A DNA stretch of 64,000 bases from Streptomyces sp. Root1304. GTDB taxonomy: Bacteria; Actinomycetota; Actinomycetes; Streptomycetales; Streptomycetaceae. The translations under genes were made by a program, and so were the position numbers. Each line of letters starts with the position of its first letter. The stretch's first letter is position 1. The stretch lies in NCBI RefSeq assembly GCF_001426405.1, contig NZ_LMEP01000001.1, positions 1,241 to 65,240 of the forward strand, given 5' to 3'. Positions 8,371 to 17,900 of this stretch are shown here, piece by piece. The notes under the pieces are model-generated. The model was not told the DNA's origin, did not search any database, and saw nothing but the letters and a program-made list of their open reading frames with translations.

Positions 8371-8415
8371 GGGCGCCCCTGGGGGCGCGGGATATCGAGG
8401 AGTCCGGGTACGGAC

Positions 8416-8739
8416 TCAGTGCATGACGGCCATGGCGAGCGCGCGGCGGGCGCGGAGCGAGACACGCTCGGCGCGGCGCTGCATGCGCCGGGCGGCGACC
8501 AGGCGCACGGCCTGGCGTTCCGCGTCGGCCTCACGGTGTCGCTCGTGCATATGAGCACGGGCCAGGGCTTCTGGGGCGAGTTGCATTTCACGGGTCCTGT
8601 TCTGACGCGCGACGGGCGCGGCGGAGGGGGAGAAGACTGAGGTCGCGAAGCCGGCGGGTTCGCTGGTGGAAGAGGTCATCGGGGCCTGCTTCTGGGGATC
8701 GTGCGTGAGGGGGCGGTCGATGGTTCCGGTGGCGCTCAT
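8416..8739 (-). CDS. Small hypothetical protein translationally coupled to wblC
   Basis: A 107-residue protein (MSATGTIDRPLTHDPQKQAP at the N-terminus). Its ATG overlaps the wblC stop codon as ATGA, which points to translational coupling and thus to coproduction with WblC. An internal ATG at 8679 would give 87 residues. The C-terminal half, from about residue 50, is a strongly basic Arg/Ala-rich helix with many His and Glu residues and no Cys (LARAHMHERHREADAERQA). I do not recognise the family. The context suggests an accessory to the WblC antibiotic response. Confidence 0.6.
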   Translation of the reverse strand: MSATGTIDRPLTHDPQKQAPMTSSTSEPAGFATSVFSPSAAPVARQNRTREMQLAPEALARAHMHERHREADAERQAVRLVAARRMQRRAERVSLRARRALAMAVMH

Positions 8740-9107
8740 GCCGCGACGACCGGGTTCTTGCGCGGACGGCCACGGGGCCGCTTGCGGGCGACGACGACGC
8801 CCTGGACGAAGAGCTCGCCACCCCAGACGCCCCACGGCTCGCGACGCTCCTTGGCGCCGGCGAGGCAGGCGGCCACGAGCGGGCAGGTCTGGCAGAGGGA
8901 CTTCGCGTACTCGACGTCGGCCGGGGACTCCGCGAAGAAGACCTCCGGGTCGTAGGCGCGACAGGGAACGGGCACGCCGAGGTTCTCGATGGCGTCGTCG
9001 AGCGCGGTGAGCGCGGTGAGGGGGATCAAAGCGGGGTCCTCCGTGAGGCCGGGCAGGGGGAGCGAGTCGGAAGGCGGTACGGACGGGGCGTGCGCTTCGA
9101 GTTGCAC
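8736..9107 (-). CDS. wblC: WblC (WhiB7) antibiotic-response transcription factor
   Basis: A 123-residue WhiB-family iron-sulfur regulator. The four cluster ligands are Cys49, Cys72, Cys75 and Cys81 (VPCRAYDPE, CQTCPLVAAC). The EPWGVWGGE turn (90-98) is the form typical of WhiB7, and the C-terminal AT-hook RGRPRK (112-117) is the WhiB7 hallmark for binding AT-rich DNA upstream of the -35 box. WhiB7/WblC binds the sigma-A region 4 and activates intrinsic resistance to ribosome-targeting drugs. The leader (about 640 nt) holds an upstream ORF and a terminator, and the promoter carries an AT-rich WblC-type site, consistent with attenuation and autoactivation. Confidence 0.96.
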   Translation of the reverse strand: MQLEAHAPSVPPSDSLPLPGLTEDPALIPLTALTALDDAIENLGVPVPCRAYDPEVFFAESPADVEYAKSLCQTCPLVAACLAGAKERREPWGVWGGELFVQGVVVARKRPRGRPRKNPVVAA

Positions 9108-9215
9108 GGTGGTTTTTCCTCGTCTGGTCGTTTCCGGCCTGTTGACCGGGTTTTCGGCTGGTACCGGGTGGTGCTGTCCCGAGGCGCCTTCGTGTCCTGT
9201 CCCCGTTCGGGGACA

Positions 9216-9256
9216 AACAGAAGGGCCGCGGATCCCGGGTGGGGTTCCGCGGCCCT
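9216..9256 (-). promoter_or_regulatory. Intrinsic terminator/attenuator in the wblC leader
   Basis: On the minus strand AGGGCCGCGGA pairs with TCCGCGGCCCT (11 bp, 9246-9256 with about 9222-9232), followed by TCTGTTTGTC. The hairpin begins 24 nt past the stop codon of the leader ORF and lies about 110 nt before the wblC start. This is the expected position for a premature terminator whose formation depends on ribosome progress on the upstream ORF, as reported for whiB7/wblC. Confidence 0.75.
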
Positions 9257-9279
9257 GAAGGCGCCGGTCTGATCATGGA

Positions 9280-9636
9280 TCAGACTGGATCACTCCAGGG
9301 TTCGAGCCCACGGAAGGCCCACATCATGTGGTGGTGCGTCGTCGTCTGCTGCTTGCCGGCACCGGTCGCCGCAAAGCCATAGACCGTGGCCTTGCCTGCT
9401 GCTACTGCTTCCAGTGCCTTGGTCGGTCGCTCATTGCGCAGCTTCCGGGCAGCAGCCTCACCGAGACCGGAAATGCCGGAGACGGGCAGACCGGAGACGG
9501 GCAGACCGGTGCCAAGGAGCGCAGCGGCGGAGAAGCCGAGCGTGCAGGCGGAGGCGGCCGAGCGATCGGTCATTTTGGCGGTGCTGACGAAGCTGACGGT
9601 GCTGGCGGTGCTGGTCTGAATCGTGTTGCTGATCAC
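9280..9636 (-). CDS. Candidate upstream ORF (leader) controlling wblC
   Basis: A 118-codon ORF in the wblC leader. It starts at GTG 9636 behind GAGAGGAGGC, a strong ribosome site about 10 nt away, which argues that it is translated. The product has Ser/Thr-rich beginnings (ISNTIQTSTASTVSFVST), an alanine-rich middle and an ending with HHHMMWAFRGLEPWSDPV. It ends 24 nt before the attenuator stem. Slowed translation could change folding of the leader and allow read-through to wblC. It may also be a real small protein, but its position makes a regulatory role more likely. Confidence 0.65.
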   Translation of the reverse strand: MISNTIQTSTASTVSFVSTAKMTDRSAASACTLGFSAAALLGTGLPVSGLPVSGISGLGEAAARKLRNERPTKALEAVAAGKATVYGFAATGAGKQQTTTHHHMMWAFRGLEPWSDPV

Positions 9637-9756
9637 GTGGAATCGCCTCCTCTCGGCGTCTCGGAGGGCTCGGGTGCGAGCCGGACCCTCATGTTTATTT
9701 GGACAAGTACAGCACGAAGACAGGGCTTCGAAGAAGCCGCTGTTGTCGTGGTTAAG

Positions 9757-9795
9757 AACCTATGGGGCTTGACGGGGCAGGCGCAAACTATTTTT
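9757..9795 (-). promoter_or_regulatory. wblC promoter with AT-rich WblC binding site
   Basis: Reading the minus strand: AAAAATAG (9788-9795), then one base, -35 TTGCGC (9781-9786), an 18-nt spacer and -10 TAGGTT (9757-9762). An A/T tract immediately upstream of the -35 box is the signature of WhiB7-activated promoters, so WblC probably activates its own gene. Transcription would start near 9750 and give a leader of about 640 nt. Confidence 0.75.
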
Positions 9796-9809
9796 CCGAC
9801 GAGTTTTCC

Positions 9810-11990
9810 TCAGTCCTCGTCGTCTCCTGCCCCACTGTCCTCACCTGCGCAGATGGCCAGGACATCGGCGCCGAAGCGGTCCAGCTTGCGGGCGCCGACG
9901 CCGGAGATCATGGAGAGCTCCCCGCCGGTGGTGGGGATCCGCTCGGCGATGGCCATCAGCGTCTTGTCGGTGAACACGCAATAGCCCGGCTGGCCGAGTT
10001 CCCTGGCCTGTTCCGTGCGCCACTCGCGGAGCCGCTCGTAGAGGCCCTCGTCCATGTCCGAGGGGCAGTCCTCGCAGCGCATCAGCTTCATGGCGCCCGC
10101 CTCGGTGAGGGTCGTCCCGCAGACCCGGCACAGGGCGGGGCCGCGCGGCTTGCGCCGGCCGGCCGTGCCGGAGCCCCGCCCGAAGGAGCCGGCCCCGCCG
10201 GAGGCGACGGTGCCGAGGGACCCGGAGCCGGGCCGCAGCCCCTTGAGGAAGCGGCTGGGCCGCCGGGAGGCCCGGCCGCCCGGGGAGCGCGCGAGCGCCC
10301 AGGAGAGCGTGAGGTGGAGCCGGGCGCGGGTGACGCCGACGTACAGCAGGCGCCGCTCCTCCTCGACCTGCTCGTCGGTCTTGGCGTAGGTGATCGGCAG
10401 CATGCCCTCGGTGAGGCCGACCAGGAAGACGGCGTCCCATTCGAGGCCCTTGGCGGCGTGCAGCGAGGCGAGGGTGACGCCCTGGACGGTCGGGGCGTGC
10501 TGGGCGGCGGCCCGCTCGTCGAGCTCGGCGACCAGGTCGGAGAGGGTGGCGCCCCGCTTGGCGCGGGCGAAGTCCTCGGCGAGCCGGACGAGAGCGGCGA
10601 GGGACTCCCAGCGGTCGCGGACGGCGCCGGAGCCCGCGGGCGGCCTCGTCGACCATCCCTTGGTGGAGAGGACCGCCCTGACCTGCGCGGGGAGGTCCTC
10701 GGCGTCGTCGAGGAGGGAGTCGTTGCCACCGGCGCGGGCGGCGCCGCGCAGGGCGATGCCCGCCTCCCGTACCTCCTGGCGCTCGAAGAAGCGCTCGGCG
10801 CCGCGCAGCTGGTAGGGGACCCCGGCGTCGGCGAGGGCCTGCTCGTAGACCTCGGACTGGGCGTTGATCCGGTAGAGGACGGCGATCTCGCCGGCCGGGA
10901 CGCCGGCGGCGATGAGGTCGCGGATGCGGCGGGCGGTGCCCTCGGCCTCGGTCGGCTCGTCGGCGTACTCCGTGTAGACCGGCTCGGGGCCCGGGTCGCG
11001 CTGGGAGATCAGCTCCAGGCGGTGGTCGGCGGCCCGGCCGCGGGCCTGGCTCAGCAGCCCGTTGGCGAGGTGGACGACCTGCGGGGTGGAGCGGTAGTCG
11101 CGGACGAGCTTGACCATGGTGGCGCCCGGGTGGCGGGTGCGGAAGTTCAGCAGGTGGTCGGGGGTGGCGCCGGTGAACGAGTAGATGGTCTGGCTGGCGT
11201 CGCCGACGACACAGAGGTTGTCGCGGTCGCCGAGCCACAGGTCGAGCAGCCGCTGCTGGAGCGGGGAGACGTCCTGGTACTCGTCCACCACGAAGTGCTG
11301 GTACTGGCTGCGGATCTGGTCGGCGATGTCGTGCCGGTCCTGGAGGATGCCGACGGTGAGCAGCAGCACGTCCTCGAAGTCGATCACCGAGCGGTCGCGC
11401 TTCAGCTGCTCGTACATGGCGTAGATCTGGCTGATCTCGGCCGGGTCGCGGGGGGCGTCCCTGAGGGACTTGGCGACGACGGCCGGGTAGTCGGCGGGGA
11501 CGGTCTGGGTGACCTTGGCCCACTCGATCTCGCCGGTGACGTCCCTGAGCTCGTTCCGGTCGAGCCGGACCCGGCAGCGGGCGGCCGCGTCGGCGACCAG
11601 CTGGATCTTCCGCTCCAGGAGCCGGGGCAGATCGCCGCCGACGGCTTTCGGCCAGAAGAACTGGAGCTGGCGGAGGGCCGCAGCGTGGAACGTACGGGCC
11701 TGGACGCCGCCCGCACCGAGCTGCCGGAGCCGGCCGCGCATCTCGCCCGCGGCGCGGTTGGTGAACGTGACGGCCAGCACGCTGGCGGGCTGGAGTCTTC
11801 CCGACCGGACCCCGTAGGCGATGCGGTGGGTGATCGCCCGCGTCTTGCCCGTGCCGGCTCCCGCCAGCACGCACACCGGGCCGGTCAGGGCCAGGGCGAC
11901 CTCGCGCTGCTCGGGGTCGAGCCCGTCGAGCACCGCGTCGGCCGTCTCCGGGACCTGAGGGAAGAGAGTGGAGTGCGTTGCTGCTGTCAC
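9810..11990 (-). CDS. uvrD2: UvrD2-type superfamily 1 DNA helicase
   Basis: A 726-residue UvrD/PcrA-like 3'-5' helicase. LDPEQRE and Walker A GAGTGKT (about 44-50), FTNRAAGEMRGRLR, DEYQDVSPLQQ (motif II), GDASQTIYSFTGA, DYRSTPQVV, LASLHAAKGLEWDAVFLVG and LYVGVTRAR cover the conserved helicase motifs. A tetracysteine block (CRVC...CEDC, about residue 615-640) and a C-terminal HRDC domain (TLMAIAERIPTTGGELSMISGVG) are the features of UvrD2. In mycobacteria the tetracysteine segment is needed for activity and the HRDC domain is dispensable. Start: GTG 11990, with a G run directly upstream. The wblC promoter lies within about 60 bp of the stop, and the gene is divergent from the mycoredoxin. Confidence 0.93.
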   Translation of the reverse strand: MTAATHSTLFPQVPETADAVLDGLDPEQREVALALTGPVCVLAGAGTGKTRAITHRIAYGVRSGRLQPASVLAVTFTNRAAGEMRGRLRQLGAGGVQARTFHAAALRQLQFFWPKAVGGDLPRLLERKIQLVADAAARCRVRLDRNELRDVTGEIEWAKVTQTVPADYPAVVAKSLRDAPRDPAEISQIYAMYEQLKRDRSVIDFEDVLLLTVGILQDRHDIADQIRSQYQHFVVDEYQDVSPLQQRLLDLWLGDRDNLCVVGDASQTIYSFTGATPDHLLNFRTRHPGATMVKLVRDYRSTPQVVHLANGLLSQARGRAADHRLELISQRDPGPEPVYTEYADEPTEAEGTARRIRDLIAAGVPAGEIAVLYRINAQSEVYEQALADAGVPYQLRGAERFFERQEVREAGIALRGAARAGGNDSLLDDAEDLPAQVRAVLSTKGWSTRPPAGSGAVRDRWESLAALVRLAEDFARAKRGATLSDLVAELDERAAAQHAPTVQGVTLASLHAAKGLEWDAVFLVGLTEGMLPITYAKTDEQVEEERRLLYVGVTRARLHLTLSWALARSPGGRASRRPSRFLKGLRPGSGSLGTVASGGAGSFGRGSGTAGRRKPRGPALCRVCGTTLTEAGAMKLMRCEDCPSDMDEGLYERLREWRTEQARELGQPGYCVFTDKTLMAIAERIPTTGGELSMISGVGARKLDRFGADVLAICAGEDSGAGDDED

Positions 11991-12137
11991 CCCCCAATGC
12001 TGCCAGGTCGGACGGACTCGTCGCGGAGGCTTGTCCACAGGGGGGCGTCGCCGGTCATACGAATTCCGGGAATGGGACGGAAGGAGCGTACGTTCTCCTT
12101 CTCGGCACCCGTCAGCGAAGAAGAGGAGCGCCTGGCC

Positions 12138-12392
12138 ATGCAGGGCACTGTGACGATGTACAGCACCACGTGGTGCGGCTACTGCCGTCGGCTGAAGAGC
12201 CAGATGGACCGCGAGGGCATCGCGTACACCGAGATCAACATCGAGCAGGACCCCGAGTCGGCGGCCTTCGTCGAGAAGGCCAACGGCGGCAACCAGACCG
12301 TTCCCACCCTGCTGGTGGTGGCCCCCACGGGTACCGAGTCGGTCATGACCAACCCGTCGCTGGCCCAGGTCAAGCAGGCGCTGACCGCCTGA
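12138..12392 (+). CDS. mrx1: Mycoredoxin (glutaredoxin fold)
   Basis: An 84-residue thioredoxin-fold protein, MQGTVTMYSTTWCGYCRRL at the start. The WCGYC active site at residues 13-17, the TVPTL cis-proline segment and short length match mycoredoxin-1, which reduces mycothiol mixed disulfides in actinobacteria. The ATG at 12138 follows GAAGAGGAGC. Mycothiol is the thiol buffer of this group, so its partners would be mycothiol and mycothiol disulfide reductase, coded elsewhere. It is divergent from uvrD2 and converges on nudC, with a shared terminator. Confidence 0.92.
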   Translation: MQGTVTMYSTTWCGYCRRLKSQMDREGIAYTEINIEQDPESAAFVEKANGGNQTVPTLLVVAPTGTESVMTNPSLAQVKQALTA

Positions 12393-12410
12393 GCCCCGCG
12401 AGCGGTACGA

Positions 12411-12444
12411 CGAAGCCCCCGGCCGGGTACGGCCGGGGGCTTCG
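12411..12444. terminator. Bidirectional terminator between mycoredoxin and nudC
   Basis: A 14-bp perfect stem: CGAAGCCCCCGGCC (12411-12424) with its complement at 12431-12444, around a 6-nt loop. Both flanking genes read into it. Confidence 0.85.
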
Positions 12445-12481
12445 TCACATCGGAACCGATGCCGGTGCCGGTACCCGTCGA

Positions 12482-13447
12482 TCAGACCACGTCGCCCGGC
12501 TTGGGGAGCGGCTTGCCGTACCAGCGCTCGATCAGGCGGGAGGCGATCGAGATGCCGTACGGGGGCAGCACCTCGCCCGATTCGAAGGCGGCGGCCAGGT
12601 CCTCGCGGGAGAACCAGCGGGCCTCGTGTATCTCCTCGCCGTCCACGTCGATCTCCGAGGACGTGGCCCGGGCGAAGAAGCCCAGCATCAGGCTGGACGG
12701 GAACGGCCAGGGCTGGCTGGCGATGTACTCGACCTCGCCGACCGTGACACCGGCCTCCTCGAAGACCTCGCGGGCGACCGACTGCTCTATGGACTCCCCC
12801 GGCTCGACGAAGCCCGCGAGGGTCGAGAAGCGGCCCTCCGGCCAGTGCACCTGGCGGCCGAGCAGCGCCCGGTCCTCGTCGTCGGTGACCAGCATGATCA
12901 CCGCCGGGTCGGTCCGCGGGTAGTGCTCTGCGCCGCAGGCCTGGCAGCGGCGGATGTGGCCGGCCGCGGCGATGACCGTGCGCTCGCCGCAGCGCGAGCA
13001 GAAGCGGTGGAGGCGCTGCCAGTTCTCCAGGGCCACCGCGTGGACCATCAGGCCCGCGTCGCGGTCGGAGAGCAGCAGGCCGGCCTCGCGGAGCCCGGCG
13101 GGCCGCGCGGACTGGTCCATGCGGCCGGGCAGCGAGTCCTTCTGGAGCGCGAAGTAGGAGACGCCGTCGGCGTCCGTGCCGAGGAAGTAGCGGTGGGTCT
13201 CGGTGACCGGCGCCTCGAACGCCGGGGTCATGACGAGTTCGGTGCTGCCGTCCGGCAGGTCGTCGATCAGCACCTGCCCGGCGGAGACCACGAAGACCCG
13301 GGTGGTGGGGTGGCTCCAGGCGGCCGCGAGCCACGCCTCGTCGAGGCGGTGGTGCGCGGCGCGGTCGACGCCGCTCGGGGCGGTGAGCGGGATCGGGCGG
13401 TCCGCCGCGTGGTTCGGGCTGCTCGGCGCGTTCTTCAGGGTGCTCAC
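12482..13447 (-). CDS. nudC: NADH pyrophosphatase / NAD-decapping Nudix hydrolase
   Basis: A 321-residue NudC-type protein. Four cysteines (FCSRCGE and CQACGAEHYP, about 188-211) form the zinc ribbon between the two halves. The Nudix box is complete: GFVEPGESIEQSVAREVFEEAG. It is followed by SQPWPFPSSLM, the motif that marks NADH pyrophosphatases. The enzyme cleaves NAD(H) and can remove NAD caps from RNA. Start: GTG 13447 (STLKNAPSSPNHA). The preceding M20 peptidase gene ends 35 bp upstream, so the two may share a transcript. Confidence 0.93.
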   Translation of the reverse strand: MSTLKNAPSSPNHAADRPIPLTAPSGVDRAAHHRLDEAWLAAAWSHPTTRVFVVSAGQVLIDDLPDGSTELVMTPAFEAPVTETHRYFLGTDADGVSYFALQKDSLPGRMDQSARPAGLREAGLLLSDRDAGLMVHAVALENWQRLHRFCSRCGERTVIAAAGHIRRCQACGAEHYPRTDPAVIMLVTDDEDRALLGRQVHWPEGRFSTLAGFVEPGESIEQSVAREVFEEAGVTVGEVEYIASQPWPFPSSLMLGFFARATSSEIDVDGEEIHEARWFSREDLAAAFESGEVLPPYGISIASRLIERWYGKPLPKPGDVV

Positions 13448-13482
13448 AGGTGCTTCCAACTCCCCCGGATCGGTGTGTGGGT

Positions 13483-14901
13483 TCAGCGCTCGGCGACGAG
13501 GAGGGCGGCGGGCAGGTCGCCCCACAGGTGCGCGGTCGTCTCGACGCCCTTCATGAGGAGATCGAGTTCGATCTTCTCGTTGGGGGCGTGCCAGCCGTCG
13601 GACGGGACGGAGATGCCGAGGAAGAGCACGGGCGCCCCCAGGACGTCCTGGAGGTCGGCGGCCGGTCCCGAGCCGCCCTCGCGGGTGTAGCGGACCTTGG
13701 CGCCGTCGAAGGCCCGGCTCATGGCCCCGGCGACCGCCTTGAGCGCGGGGTGGCCGAGGGGGGTGAGGCAGGGGCGGGTCGGGGCGCCGAAGACGATCTC
13801 GTACCGGATGCCGGCGGGGACGAGGGCGGCGAGCCAGTCCCGTACGGCCAGTTCGATCTTGGCCGGGTCCTGGCCGGCGACCAGCCGGAAGGACAGCTTG
13901 AGCTGGGCGGAGGCGGGGACGATCGTCTTGCCGCCGGGGCCCTGGTAGCCGCCGCCGATGCCGTTGACCTCGGCGGTGGGGCGGGCCCAGACGCGCTCCA
14001 GGGTGGAGAAGCCGGCCTCGCCGAGGGTGCCGTGCGACTTCGCCGTGCGCAGCCAGGCCTCCTCGTCGAAGGGCAGCTCGGCGACGAGGGCGCGCTCGGC
14101 CTCGGTGAGTTCGGTCACGCCCTCGTAGAAGCCTGGGATCGCGACGTGCTCGTCGGCGTCGTGGAGGGCGGCGACGATCCGGCCGGCGACGGTGGCCGGG
14201 TTCGGCACGGCGCCGCCGAAGGACCCGGAGTGGATGTCCTGGTCGGGGCCGTACAGCTCGATCTCGCAGTCGGCGACCCCGCGCATGCCGGTGCACACGG
14301 TGGGAGTGGTCTCGGACCACATGCCGGTGTCGGAGACGATCACGGCGTCGGCGGCGAGCCGCCCGGCGCGGGTCTCGACGAGCTCGCGGAAGTGCGGGGA
14401 GCCGGACTCCTCCTCGCCCTCGACGATCAGCTTGAGGTGGACGGCGGGCGCGGTGCGGCCGGTGGCGGCGAGGTGGGCGCGGACGCCGAGGGTGTGGAAG
14501 AACACCTGGCCCTTGTCGTCGGCCGCCCCGCGCGCGTACATCCGGCCGTCGACGACCGTCGGCTCGAACGGGTCCGTGTGCCAGCCGTCCTCGCGGGCCG
14601 CGGGCTGCACGTCGTGGTGCCCGTAGACGAGGACGGTCGGGGCGTCCGGGTCGTCGGAGGGCCACTCGGCGAAGACGGCGGGAGCGCCGTCGGTCTCCCA
14701 GACCTCGACGGTGGGGAAGCCGGTCTCCGTCAGCTTGGCGGCGAGCCACTCGGCACTGCGCCGTACGTCCCCGGCCCGGTCCGGCTGCGCGGAGACGGAG
14801 GGGATGCGCAGCCACTCGGCGAGGTCGCCGAGAAAGGCGGCACGGTGCTGCTCGATGTACGTGCGTACGGCGTGGACGGCGCTGTCCGGGGTCTCGCTCA
14901 T
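13483..14901 (-). CDS. M20-family metallo-dipeptidase
   Basis: A 472-residue M20A/ArgE-DapE-type peptidase. Metal ligands and catalytic residues can be seen: His96-Asp97 region in VLVYGHHDVQP, the GAADDKG block with the bridging Asp (128/129), EGEEESGS with the catalytic Glu about 163-164 and its neighbour ligand, and a late His in PCLTPLGHPAL. There is no signal peptide, so it acts in the cytosol, probably on dipeptides or related amides. It ends 9 bp after the start side of adnB's stop region and is followed by nudC; the spacing suggests a single minus-strand run from adnA to nudC. Confidence 0.9.
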   Translation of the reverse strand: MSETPDSAVHAVRTYIEQHRAAFLGDLAEWLRIPSVSAQPDRAGDVRRSAEWLAAKLTETGFPTVEVWETDGAPAVFAEWPSDDPDAPTVLVYGHHDVQPAAREDGWHTDPFEPTVVDGRMYARGAADDKGQVFFHTLGVRAHLAATGRTAPAVHLKLIVEGEEESGSPHFRELVETRAGRLAADAVIVSDTGMWSETTPTVCTGMRGVADCEIELYGPDQDIHSGSFGGAVPNPATVAGRIVAALHDADEHVAIPGFYEGVTELTEAERALVAELPFDEEAWLRTAKSHGTLGEAGFSTLERVWARPTAEVNGIGGGYQGPGGKTIVPASAQLKLSFRLVAGQDPAKIELAVRDWLAALVPAGIRYEIVFGAPTRPCLTPLGHPALKAVAGAMSRAFDGAKVRYTREGGSGPAADLQDVLGAPVLFLGISVPSDGWHAPNEKIELDLLMKGVETTAHLWGDLPAALLVAER

Positions 14902-14910
14902 GCCCCGAGC

Positions 14911-17900
14911 CTATCCGGCGTCCCGGGGTGCCCCTCCCAGCAGGAGGGCCTCCAGCTCGGTGCGGCCGGGCAGCCGGGCGGGACGGGCCACCTCACCCGT
15001 TCGGACGTACACGAAGGCGGCGGCGACCTCCTCGGGCGGGAGGCCGTGCTGCTCGGCCCAGGCGAGCCGGTAGAGGGCGAGCTGGAGGGGGTCGGCGGTG
15101 CGGTGCCTGCTGGTCTTCCAGTCGACGATCTCGTACGCCCCGGAGTCCGGGTCCCGGTAGACGGCGTCGATCCGGCCCCGGACGACCCGGCCGCCGAGCG
15201 AGAGGTGTACGGGGACCTCGACGCGGTACGGGGTGCGGTGGGCGTACGGGGTGCGGGCGAAGGCCTCCTTGAGTTCGTCGAGGTCCCGCTCGTCGAGGAT
15301 CTCCGGCTCCCCCGCGAAGTCCTCGCCGCCGGGCAGCTCCTCGGGGCCGAGGAACGGCAGCGGCAGCTCCTCGAACCGGGACTCCACCCAGGCGTGGAAG
15401 CGGGTGCCCCGGCGGGCGGCCGGCTGCGGCGCCTGGGGCATGGGCCGGGCCAGCTCCTGGGCGAAGCCGTCGGGGTCGGCGGCGAGCCGCAGGACCTGGG
15501 AGGCGGAGAGGTACGCGGGGAGCAGGACGTCCCGGGTGGTGGCGCGGGCGCGGCGGAGCTCGGTGGTGAGGGCGGTGAGGTCGCGGTCCCAGGAGGCGAC
15601 GGTGCGGGCGTCCTCGGGGGTGAGTCCGCCGTGCGGCTCCGGGTGGGGGATCCCGGGGTCCCCGGGCGCCGGGTCCGCGGGCGCCGGGTCCCTGGGTGCC
15701 TCCCTGGGTGCCGGGTCCCTGGGTGCCGGTACGGCGTCCGCGTGGGTGTCCTCGGGGAGGGCCTCCTCGTCCCAGAGGGGTTCCTCCTCCTCGGGCCAGG
15801 GGTCCTCGGGGTGCGGGTCGGTCGGGTGCGGGTCGGCCGGGTGCGGGTGCGCCGGGTGCGGGGCCCGGGAGTGCCCGGTCTCCCGGTTCCCGGGCTCGGC
15901 GTGCGCGCCCTCGGGTCCGGGTGCCGTGCCGAGGGACCACAGTGCCGCCTTGACCTCCTCCGCCGCCCTCCTCCGGAACGCCAGCGCGTCCGCGTCCAGC
16001 GGCAGGGGCCAGGCCCGGTCCGCGTCGTCCTCCGCAAGCGTCGGGTTCTTCGCGTCCGGTGCGGGTTCCGCCGCCCACTCCTCGATGTCGCCGTGGCCCG
16101 CCGCGCAGTGCTCGTACAGGGCCTGGAGGAAGTCCGAGGGCCCCCGGGGCTTCTTCTGCGAGGGGCCCCACCAGTGGGCGGAGCCCAGCAGCAGGGAGCG
16201 GGGGCGGGTGAAGGTGACGTACCCGAGGCGCAGTTCCTCGGTGTGCTGGTGGTCCTTCATGTCGTTCTTGAAGGCCGAGAGGGACTTGGCCTCCCAGGTG
16301 TCGATGCGGGGCAGGGTGGGCGCGTCGCCGCGCAGGGCGTGCGGGAGGACCTGCGGCTGGGAGGTCCAGGACTCGCGGGCGCGGGCGCTGGGGAACTGCC
16401 CGGTGACCAGGCCGGGGACGGCGACGACGTCCCACTCCAGGCCCTTGGACTTGTGGGCGGTGAGGACCTTGACGGTGTTCTCGCCGCCGGGGAGGGCGTT
16501 GTCGAGGCCCTTCTCGTACTGGACGGCCGTCCGCAGGAAGCCGAGGAAGGCGAGCAGGCTCGCCTCGCCGTCGAGGGAGGCGAAGCCGGCGGCGATGTCG
16601 AGGAAGTGCCCGAGGGTCTCGCGGCGGCGGGCGGCCAGCGCGTGCGGGGACGCGGACAGCTCGACCTCCAGGCCGGTCGCGGAGAGCACCCGGTGCAGGA
16701 CGTCCATGAGGGGGTCGGCGAGCGAGCCGCGCAGGGAGCGCAGTTCGGCGGCGAGGCGGGCGAAGCGGACCCGGGCCTCGGCGGAGAACGCCAGGCCGTC
16801 GTCGGCGGCGCCGCCGGAGTCGAGGAAGGTGTCGAGCGCGTCGGCGAGGGAGACGACCTCGGCCGGGTCGACGCCCTCGACGGCGGCGGCGAGCCGCTGC
16901 TCGGGGTCCGGAGCGTCGCCGCCACGGTGGACCAGGAGGCGGGCCCGGCGGCCGAGGAGGGCCAGGTCGCGGGGGCCGATGCGCCAGCGGGGGCCGGTGA
17001 GGAGGCGGACCAGGGCGGCGTTGGCGCCGGGGTCCTGGAGGACCTCGCAGACGGCGACGAGGTCGGCGATCTCGGGCAGGTGGAGGAGGCCGGAGAGGCC
17101 GACGACCTCGACGGGCACGTCCCGGGCGACGAGGGCCGCGTGGAGGGCGGGGAAGTCGGTGGCGGTGCGGCACAGGACGGCGATCTCGCCGGGCTCGCGG
17201 CCGGTGCGGACGAGGTGGGCGAGGGAGTCGGCGAGCCAGTCGATCTCCTCGGCGTGGGTGGGGAGGAGGGCGATGCGGACGCTGCCGTCCTCCTCGGCGC
17301 CGGGCGCGGGCCGCAGCGCCTCCACGCCCGCGTGCATGGCGCGCAGGGGGGTGGCGAGCCGGTTGGCGAGGTCGAGGAGACGGCCGCCGCTGCGCCGGTT
17401 CTCGGAGAGCGAGTAGCGCGCGGCGGGGCTGCCGTCCGCGTGCGGGAAGTGCTCGGGGAAGTCGTCGAGGTTGGCGACGGAGGCGCCGCGCCAGCCGTAG
17501 ATGGCCTGGCAGGGGTCGCCGACGGCGGTCACGGCGTGGCCGGTGGCCGGGCCGTCGGCGCTCCGGCCGAAGAGGCCGGAGAGCAGCAGCCGCTGGGCGA
17601 CGGAGGTGTCCTGGTACTCGTCGAGGAGGACGACCCGGAACTCCTGGCGGAGGATCTCGCCGACCTCGGGCCGGGTGGTGGCCAGCTCGGCGGATCGGGC
17701 GATCTGGTCGCCGAAGTCGAGCAGGTCGCGGGAGCGTTTGGCGGCGCGGTAGCGGACGACGAGGTCGAGGAGTTCGCGGCGGGCGGCGGCGGCCTCGGGG
17801 ATCTTGCGCAGCTCGGCGTTGCTGAGCCGGGCGTCGGCGAGGGCGTCGAGCAGCCCGGAGTCGTACGCCCGGAGCGTCTCCGGCGCTACGAGGTGTTCGG

